Assembly (NCBI GenBank): GCA_963762425.1
Contig: CAVXKY010000009.1
Span: 99,269-163,268 of the forward strand
DNA length: 64,000 nt
Direction: 5' to 3'
Origin: REEB95 sp963762425
Lineage (GTDB): Bacteria; Pseudomonadota; Alphaproteobacteria; ATCC43930; CGMCC-115725
Under the pieces are notes generated by a model. That model was not told where the DNA came from. It worked only from the letters and a program-made list of their open reading frames with translations, and did not search any database. Of the stretch, positions 58,298 to 64,000 are shown piece after piece. The position numbers were made by a program, and so were the translations under genes. How positions within the stretch are numbered: position 1 is the stretch's first letter; the number at the start of each line of letters is the position of its first letter.

Positions 58298-58801
58298 ATG
58301 AAGGCTTTTTTGACGACGGCCGCGCTGGTTATCGGTTGTTTGCCGATCAATGGTTCACCCGCGCTCTCGCAGCAGCAATGGCGTCCGCTGAGCCACGCCC
58401 AGAGACAAGCCTATTATGCGTGTCTGACTTCGGCATGGGTTGCCGATTTTTGTCGTGGGCATTCCTGGGGGATATCCGCAAGTTATGATCTCACCTATGC
58501 CGCATGCGTCGCCGCCGACACTCGCCAGAAGGACAGTCACCGCCAATCCATATTTCACCCCCGAAGAGTATTGCTGGCGGCGGACGCACGGGCTACTTCG
58601 CTAACGATAGCGTGGTGCAGGCCATTGTTGCGGCACATTGAGAGGCAGCACTCGTTGTTGTGGCCTCACTTCACTAGCCTTCAGGCCACGGCCTACTTAC
58701 CATGCCACGGTTGCGCGAGCGGCGCCTTCCGCAACGACGAGATTGGCAGAAAGGACCCGACGGCAACAACGCGGCGGCGGGTCCAGTCTATTGTGCCGTG
58801 A
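58298..58801 (+). CDS. Hypothetical exported protein, 3' part doubtful
   Basis: The first 65-70 codons look real: a signal peptide (MKAFLTTAALVIGCLPINGSPALS) followed by WRPLSHAQRQAYYACLTSAW and VADFCRGHSWGIS, with cysteines suited to disulfide bonds (Cys at about 42, 53 and 70). After about residue 75 the composition changes to one unlike a secreted protein, suggesting a frame change near 58530. The true gene may then be shorter or continue in another frame. I do not recognise a family. It converges on the PrsT-like gene and overlaps its end by 14 bp. Confidence 0.5.
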   Translation: MKAFLTTAALVIGCLPINGSPALSQQQWRPLSHAQRQAYYACLTSAWVADFCRGHSWGISASYDLTYAACVAADTRQKDSHRQSIFHPRRVLLAADARATSLTIAWCRPLLRHIERQHSLLWPHFTSLQATAYLPCHGCASGAFRNDEIGRKDPTATTRRRVQSIVP

Positions 58802-61172
58802 TTTTCGTTACTTCCGCCGTTATTGCCTGCTTCAATGTGGCGCTCGGCGCTTTGCTCAGCGCGACCTTGAATTCCTGGGACGCCCTGCTGCCTTGTCCGG
58901 AGGCAACGTAGCTCATCCCCAGATGGTAGCGGACCGCGGCTTGGTCGGGCAGGGCCGCTGCGGCCTCTTCAAGCAACGGTACGGCTGCCTTGACGTCGCC
59001 GTTCCGGTAGTCGACCCAGCCGAGGGTGTCCTTAAATTGCGGGACTTGCGAATGCCGCAAACTTGCGGCAAGCGCCTGCGCCCGTTCCAGGCTCGCCTTA
59101 TCAGTGCGGTGGTCGGCAAGCAGGCTTGCCAGATTATTGATGGCGACCAGTGAGCCTGGTTGTTGAGCTAGCACATATTCATATTCGGAGATTGCCGCAT
59201 CGTAGTTGTCGGCCCGCTCCAAAGCTGCGGCGAGAGCCATGTGCAATATGGCATTATCAGGCTGCAGCTTGAGACCGGCGCGAAGGGTGGCCAGCGCCGC
59301 ATCGGTCTTATTCTGCGCTAGATAGAGTTCCGCGAGAGCGCGGTAGCCAATGCTGTTGTTTGGCTGTTTGTCGATGGCCGCCATAAAGCTTTTGGCGGCC
59401 TGGTCCAGCGCACCGTTTGTCCGCGCGATGGAACCCAAAAGCACATAGGCTTCGGCGTTGGTCGGATTTGACTTGAGAACTGTTTGCAGGAAAGACACAG
59501 CTCTGTCGGTCTGCTTGGCACGAACAAGCGACCTCACCAACAGGACCATCGGCTGCAGTGCCTGCGGCGCAGCGGCTACGGCGTTCTGAAAGGCGGCGAT
59601 GCTCTCACTATATTTTTGCTGGCCGTTCAGCGCCGCCCCGACAATCTCATCGGCGATGCTGTTGTTGCCGCCGATGCGGCGCATGGCCTCGCCAATCTCC
59701 TGGGCGCCGCTCCAGTCCTGCCGCGCCAGCCTGACTTCCGCCAAGGCCGAGAGGACCGAGAGATTCTTTGGCTGCCGGGCAGCCAGATCGGTCAGGATGT
59801 CGTCGGCACGATCAAGGCTGCCCCGGCGCCGCAGAAACGCGACATAGTTCAGGCCAACCGCCGCTTCAAAACCCGAAGCCCGAAACGCCTCGGCGAACTG
59901 CTTCTCGGCAAGCTCAATGTCGCCTCTTCGCTCGTAAGCAATAGCTAACTGCAACATAAGGTCGGCGGCACGGGGCCGGTTGTCGAGTGCCTGGCGCAGA
60001 TCGGCGATCGCGGCATCAAGCTGTCCGCGCTCCATGCGAATGGCGGCACGCAGCTTCAACGCACTGGGATCGCGCCCATCCTGCCGTAGGACATCGGCCA
60101 GGATCGCGTCGGCCGCGTCGATGTTCTTGTTGGCGATGTCGATCTCGGCGAGTTTGATCTTTGCGGCGTGACTGTGCTCGGGTGAATTCGGGTCCTTGGC
60201 GAGGACCTCGAGCAATTTTACAGCGTCAGCAACGTTGCCGTGCGAATAGTCCAAATCGGAGAGGGCCATTTGGTACGGGAAAACATTTCCGCCGGCGTCG
60301 ATCCGTGCGGTGAGTTCCTGATGCGCTACTGCGTATCCCTTGATCTTGTACAAAAACCGAACCAGGTCGAGTTCGGCGTCGGAGTCTTTGGCATTGGACT
60401 GAGCGACCGCTCGCAGCTCGGCTTCGGCGTCGCCGAGCCGGTGTTGATCGATGTAGAACTTGATCAGCTGCTTGCGAAATACGGCTTGCTCAGGATGCAG
60501 CGTCAGCAATTTTCGCAGCGTCGCTTCGATTTGCGACGTGTCGGCGAGCTGCTCGAACACCTTGAGCTTGTAAATCTGGATGCCAAGGTCGTTCGCGTGT
60601 GCACGCGGAGCGCTGTCAAGAATCTGCAGCGCGCCTTTGGCGTCGCCGCTGTCAAGGCGGATTGCGGCGGTGACAATGATCGCGTCGATGTTGCCGGGTT
60701 CCAGCGCCAACGCGGCCTGCGCCTCATGCAGCGCACGATCGCTATCCTTCAGCTTGTAGAATATGGCCGCCCTGAGTGCGGTAATATCGGCATCGGCTCC
60801 AGCTTCGGGATCGGCGCCATTGACCAAGGCCAGCGCCCGATCGGTGGCACCGCCGGCCAGCAACAGCCGCGCTAGCTTCAACTTGGTTTTGACATCGTGT
60901 GGATCGAGCTGAACGATGGTTTGCAGGATCGGAACCAGCGCAGCCCAATGATGGTTGGCTTCCTCGATTTGGGCCAAGCCTCGCCAGGCTGGGATCATGT
61001 CCCGCTTTAGGTCGATCGCGTTCTTGAACTCGATTGCCGCTTTCTGATTTTCGTGCTTTGCGAGCAGTTTGACGCCGTTATCGTAGTAACTTTGAGCCCG
61101 CTCAGCGGACGAACCGCAGGATGCAAGCTGCATCGCGCCCGCAATCACCAGGGCGATACGCAAAGTGCCCAC
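58788..61172 (-). CDS. PrsT-like TPR-repeat lipoprotein of exosortase loci
   Basis: This lipoprotein of about 794 residues starts at GTG 61170-61172, with a signal and lipobox (RIALVIAGAMQLASCGSS). The frame stays open upstream but has no signal there. The mature part is almost entirely TPR repeats from about residue 25 to 780, for example AYVLLGSIARTNGALDQAAK and LGWVDYRNGDVKAAVPLLEE. Length and layout match the PEP-CTERM-system TPR lipoprotein PrsT, whose gene is regularly found beside exosortases. It is thought to take part in polysaccharide assembly or export. It is one of the longest intact frames of the island and lies directly downstream of the exosortase gene. Confidence 0.85.
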   Translation of the reverse strand: MGTLRIALVIAGAMQLASCGSSAERAQSYYDNGVKLLAKHENQKAAIEFKNAIDLKRDMIPAWRGLAQIEEANHHWAALVPILQTIVQLDPHDVKTKLKLARLLLAGGATDRALALVNGADPEAGADADITALRAAIFYKLKDSDRALHEAQAALALEPGNIDAIIVTAAIRLDSGDAKGALQILDSAPRAHANDLGIQIYKLKVFEQLADTSQIEATLRKLLTLHPEQAVFRKQLIKFYIDQHRLGDAEAELRAVAQSNAKDSDAELDLVRFLYKIKGYAVAHQELTARIDAGGNVFPYQMALSDLDYSHGNVADAVKLLEVLAKDPNSPEHSHAAKIKLAEIDIANKNIDAADAILADVLRQDGRDPSALKLRAAIRMERGQLDAAIADLRQALDNRPRAADLMLQLAIAYERRGDIELAEKQFAEAFRASGFEAAVGLNYVAFLRRRGSLDRADDILTDLAARQPKNLSVLSALAEVRLARQDWSGAQEIGEAMRRIGGNNSIADEIVGAALNGQQKYSESIAAFQNAVAAAPQALQPMVLLVRSLVRAKQTDRAVSFLQTVLKSNPTNAEAYVLLGSIARTNGALDQAAKSFMAAIDKQPNNSIGYRALAELYLAQNKTDAALATLRAGLKLQPDNAILHMALAAALERADNYDAAISEYEYVLAQQPGSLVAINNLASLLADHRTDKASLERAQALAASLRHSQVPQFKDTLGWVDYRNGDVKAAVPLLEEAAAALPDQAAVRYHLGMSYVASGQGSRASQEFKVALSKAPSATLKQAITAEVTKITAQ

Positions 61173-61327
61173 GACGGCCGATTCAACTGCAGTGTCATTG
61201 CGTTGCCACTCGTTTCTCGAAAGCGGAGGTTTTCGCAGATTTTGCCGTCGCGGAGCTGGCGGCGGGCAAAAATGCCGACAATTGCGGTACGGCATCGTGC
61301 ATGAACGCCTGCAACCTCTTGTCGGCG

Positions 61328-62844
61328 TCATCCTCGGATTTCCGACGCATCTATTTGGGTAGTTAGCCGCACCAGGGCGCCATCGGTCCGATTTTGCAGG
61401 ATCGCGTCGGCAAATAGGTAAAGCTTCGCCCAAATTTCGCTCGCAAGCTTTCTGCCGCGTTCGTCGAACCAGTAGTAGACAAGTTGGGTGGCGCCGCGCT
61501 TTTTGATGACGACACGATTGAACGAGTAGGTCGCCGTCGCCAAGGTTCTGCTGTTGAATGTTGGTGATGGTCCAGCCGCCGCCCGGGATGCAAACGATCG
61601 GCGAGTGCGGGGACTCGCCCTTGCGCTGCGAGGCGTAATACGCGACGTAGAAGATTCACCGATTTGCCGTCGACGCGGCTATAGTCGGAAAGAAGATAAT
61701 CGTTTAGGCCGAGTGCCCGTTCGGTTTCGACGTCAAGCAAGGACGGGATGGCCCTGCCAAGGGCCAATACGGTTCGGAAATTCCGCGAACGGAAGCCGCG
61801 TCTGAGGGCCGACATCAGTTCGTCCGGAAATGGAAGCGACCGCCGCTCCGCCAAGGCACAGCAGCACCAGGCAGGTGACAAAGGGCAGACTGCGCGCCGG
61901 ACGCATCTCGAATGGCGGATTGTTCGTTTTCGCTTGTCTCCGGGAAGATGCAGAATGTCCCACAACCGCCGTCGCGACGCACAGCGACATCAGATACATT
62001 TCCAATACAAGCAGCGCCCCGCAGACGAGGAAAATGATCCACCCCTCGAAGAAATGCAAGGCGCCTTCGGCCATTGCAGTTCCCCAGCGATCGACCAGGA
62101 TGCCGACCAAGCCAATTCTGAATCCGTTCATCGCTATCGCGATGGGGATGGCGGACAAGAAACAGCAAGCGCGCTGCCAGCGCGGCGCGTTGAAGATATA
62201 GGCCGCCAAAAAGCTCAAGCTGAGGAGCGGGTAGAGGTAACGCAATCCGCTGCAGGCTTCGACAACTTGCAACTGATAATTCCCCAAGTCGATAATATTG
62301 CCGTCGAGATAAACCGGAATACCAAACATTCGGATCAAGAAGACACCCAATTTGAGGAAAGCAGTTGCAATCGCAAAGTGAGTTCGGCGTCAATAAAATA
62401 TCGGCAGCGGGATAGCGAACAACAGGAAGGCGATCGGTACGAAGGCCGCGGCAAAAAGTCGGTATCCGCCGACGGAGAGGACGATACCGACGAGAACGAT
62501 AACAAAAGCGATCTGGGAAAGAATGAAGACCGCGCTCAGTTCGCCGATCACATGCATGGCGAAGGCAAGAGAACCAGGGCAGGCCCGGCCCAACTCGGCC
62601 TACCAACCGAGGCACGTAACGCGTTTTTGCGCATCCACAAAAGCCATGCGCTTACAAAGGGGATCAGGAAGCCGTGACTGTATTCTTCCTGCGATGTCCA
62701 GCGATGGACCAGTTCCGCTAACGCGCCATGGAATGCAACCACGATTGCGAGCGCAGTCGCAGCCACGAGTACGCTGGTCGGCAACGCGCGTCCTCGCCAA
62801 CCATCGAGAAGTTGAAACGCCATAGCTATACGTTGCCGGTCCAA
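61328..62844 (-). CDS. Exosortase with fused EpsI domain (XrtD-like), several frame breaks
   Basis: The reconstructed protein is about 500 residues. Exosortase part: YSHGFLIPFVSAWLLW near the start, then VEACSGLRYLYPLLSLSF with the catalytic Cys, AMNGFRIGLVGILVDRWG with the Arg and ALHFFEGWIIFLVC with the His. Together these form the Cys-Arg-His triad of exosortases. An EpsI-type domain follows: FPNRIGPWQGH, TERALGLNDYLLSDYSR, then VAYYASQRKGESPHSPIVC in another frame and NRVVIKKRGATQLVYYWFDE. Fusion to EpsI is the design of the VPLPA-CTERM-specific type XrtD. Four to five frame changes occur (near 62570, 62390, 62360, 61750, 61680 and 61540). The enzyme cleaves C-terminal sorting signals at the inner membrane. 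Confidence 0.82.
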
Positions 62845-63103
62845 GTGTGGGTGACGTGAGTGCCGCGCGACGAGACAGCGAACCGGCCGTAGCTTGTGCT
62901 GGCGCCGTATTTCACTGTCGTCCGGATCTTATCTAACTGATAGATGCCGAACTATGCGCTTGTTTTCTGCGCTTATGGTTTTTTCGCCACGACGGAAACC
63001 CTCAGTCCTCGACTGCGCACTCGTGCATACTTACGGCAATTGCTATGCCGATTCGACGGCGTGCATGGCGTCAATCACGCACCGCGAAACCGCCACGGCT
63101 TCT
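62845..63103. other. Intergenic region between exosortase and its probable substrate
   Basis: These 259 bases separate two minus-strand genes. No gene is seen. The promoter of the exosortase-PrsT run should lie here. Confidence 0.35.
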
Positions 63104-63630
63104 TCAACCTAAGGAATTAAACCTGGGCTGGATCGCCACGCCGAAAATTCTTTGCCGGTAACCGACGAGCAGAAAGACAACCAAAACGCCGGTAAACAAC
63201 ACAGCGGTAGGAGGTAGCGGAGTGGCCACGGCGCCGATTGTGCCCGCGGATGATAGGCTCCAGTTGCTTAAATCTGTGTAGAAATAAAATAGTCCGGTGC
63301 TTGCAAGAGAAAGATTTATGCCATCCGAAATCCCAAGGTACGACAGGTTGGACAAAGAGCCATTTACGAACGTAGCCTCTGCAGTCCCAATTGCGTTAGC
63401 CAGGTTGTACGTTTGTCCGTCAATCGAAATGCTTAGGGAAGTCAGGCCGCCGCGACGCCGGAAGTGTATGCGCCTGTCGTGACTGGCCCATTTACGGTCA
63501 GGACCCCAGTCCCATCTTCAGGTCCATATAAAGTGTCGCTGAGTGTCAAATCATAGGTGGTTGCACGCGCCACGCCCGCCATCGGTACGCAAGCTAGAGC
63601 CAACATCATAACTAAAAAGAGGCGCGACAT
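63104..63630 (-). CDS. Small secreted protein with PLP-type C-terminal sorting signal, frame broken
   Basis: The reconstructed protein is about 175 residues. A signal peptide (SRLFLVMMLALACVPMAGVA) is followed by TTYDLTLSDTLYGPEDGTG, a frame change at about 63445, then SISIDGQTYNLANAIGTAEA and INLSLASTGLFYFYTDLSNW. The end is PLPPTAVLFTGVLVVFLLVG followed by YRQR. A Pro-Leu-Pro motif, a membrane helix and a basic cluster are exactly what VPLPA/PEP-CTERM sorting signals look like. A further 14 residues after the basic cluster are unusual. It is encoded next to an XrtD-like exosortase, so it is probably its dedicated substrate, exported and released or anchored at the surface. Confidence 0.75.
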
Positions 63631-64000
63631 TTTTTCACCTTCGTTTTTTCCGTTGGTAGTGTTGCCCCATCAAGAAAGTCAGGTCAACTTTACTCTTTTA
63701 CCGGCGCCGAGTTCCATGTAGGCGACAGAATTCATGGAACTCTTTCCGCTCCAATCGCGTAATTGATAACCCTCTTCATCGAGCCGCGACCTGTCCGCTC
63801 AGCCGCCACGGCATTCATTTATAGTCACTCGCTAGCGGATTTCACCGCCAACCGCTTTACCGCTGCTCGGCGGTGCGGCATCCCGATACCGTCGCCCCAG
63901 CCCTTAACCTTTACAGCGATTGTGGAGAGCGGTGGAACCCATTCACTGTTCATTTACAATGACCTTGCCGGATCAGCCCAGTTGTCGCATACGTAACGCT
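63631..64000. other. Right-edge stretch without a recognised gene
   Basis: These 370 bases hold the upstream region of the sorted-protein gene and then sequence with no gene that I can support up to the window edge. A short plus-strand frame (63763-63996) lacks motifs. Confidence 0.4.

Overview
The window looks like the chromosome of a hopanoid-producing alphaproteobacterium, probably a soil or plant-associated Rhodospirillales/Micropepsales/Rhizobiales-type organism. This rests on the GC-rich codon use of the first 29 kb, the yfgM-bamB-der order, a DUF2794 gene, hopanoid genes (hpnN, hpnJ, hpnI, hpnM) and Hint_2/exosortase genes. I cannot name a species.

Region 1 (1-22.6 kb) is GC-rich core chromosome. 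It holds an aromatic-degradation pair (pobA, cut by the left edge, and a VOC ring-cleavage dioxygenase), the envelope operon yfgM-like/bamB/der, a DUF2794 gene with two tiny lipoproteins, a NitT/TauT-type ABC importer, an LpxR-like lipid A deacylase, and a hopanoid block with lipid-trafficking partners. That block contains HpnN (RND exporter), HpnJ and HpnI (side-chain tailoring), MlaA, HpnM (MlaC family) and IspA, which makes the farnesyl diphosphate precursor. A perfect FNR/FixK box sits upstream of an outer-membrane barrel gene. xseB, a histone-deacetylase-family gene, a TAXI solute-binding protein, DUF423 and yajQ follow.

Region 2 (22.6-29.4 kb) starts with tRNA-Glu(CUC). Two decayed copies of that tRNA lie downstream in the same orientation, at about 27.0 and 29.4 kb. 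They bracket two small cargo modules: O-antigen ligase, YdcF, SGNH hydrolase and DUF2061; then a methyltransferase and a phytanoyl-CoA dioxygenase. This looks like stepwise integration or tandem duplication at a tRNA gene, although no integrase is visible.

Region 3 (29.6-64 kb) is an AT-richer extracellular-matrix island. It carries exopolysaccharide genes: a truncated GT4, a broken polymerase, a broken Gfo/Idh oxidoreductase and epimerase, an intact UDP-glucuronate decarboxylase, a flavoprotein, a GNAT, an ExeA-like ATPase, a Wzz, a BY-kinase, a Wza and an outer-membrane barrel. It also has a Hint_2 surface protein, a secreted 18-residue-repeat protein, an about 6 kb NRPS (acyl ligase-T-C-A-T-TE, with an adenylation pocket resembling glycine codes), a universal stress protein, an alpha/beta hydrolase, a PrsT-like TPR lipoprotein, an exosortase-EpsI fusion, and next to it a short secreted protein ending in a PLP-type sorting tail. 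Together these suggest a locus that builds polysaccharide, sorts a protein to the surface and makes a small acylated peptide.

Important caveat: many conserved genes are interrupted by frame changes. In the core region every case is explained by one extra base, and in the NRPS all eight shifts go the same way. Insertion-type sequencing error is therefore at least as likely as gene decay, except around 30.6-34.2 kb, where the shifts are dense and mixed and real decay is plausible. Genes with such breaks are annotated over their full reconstructed span.
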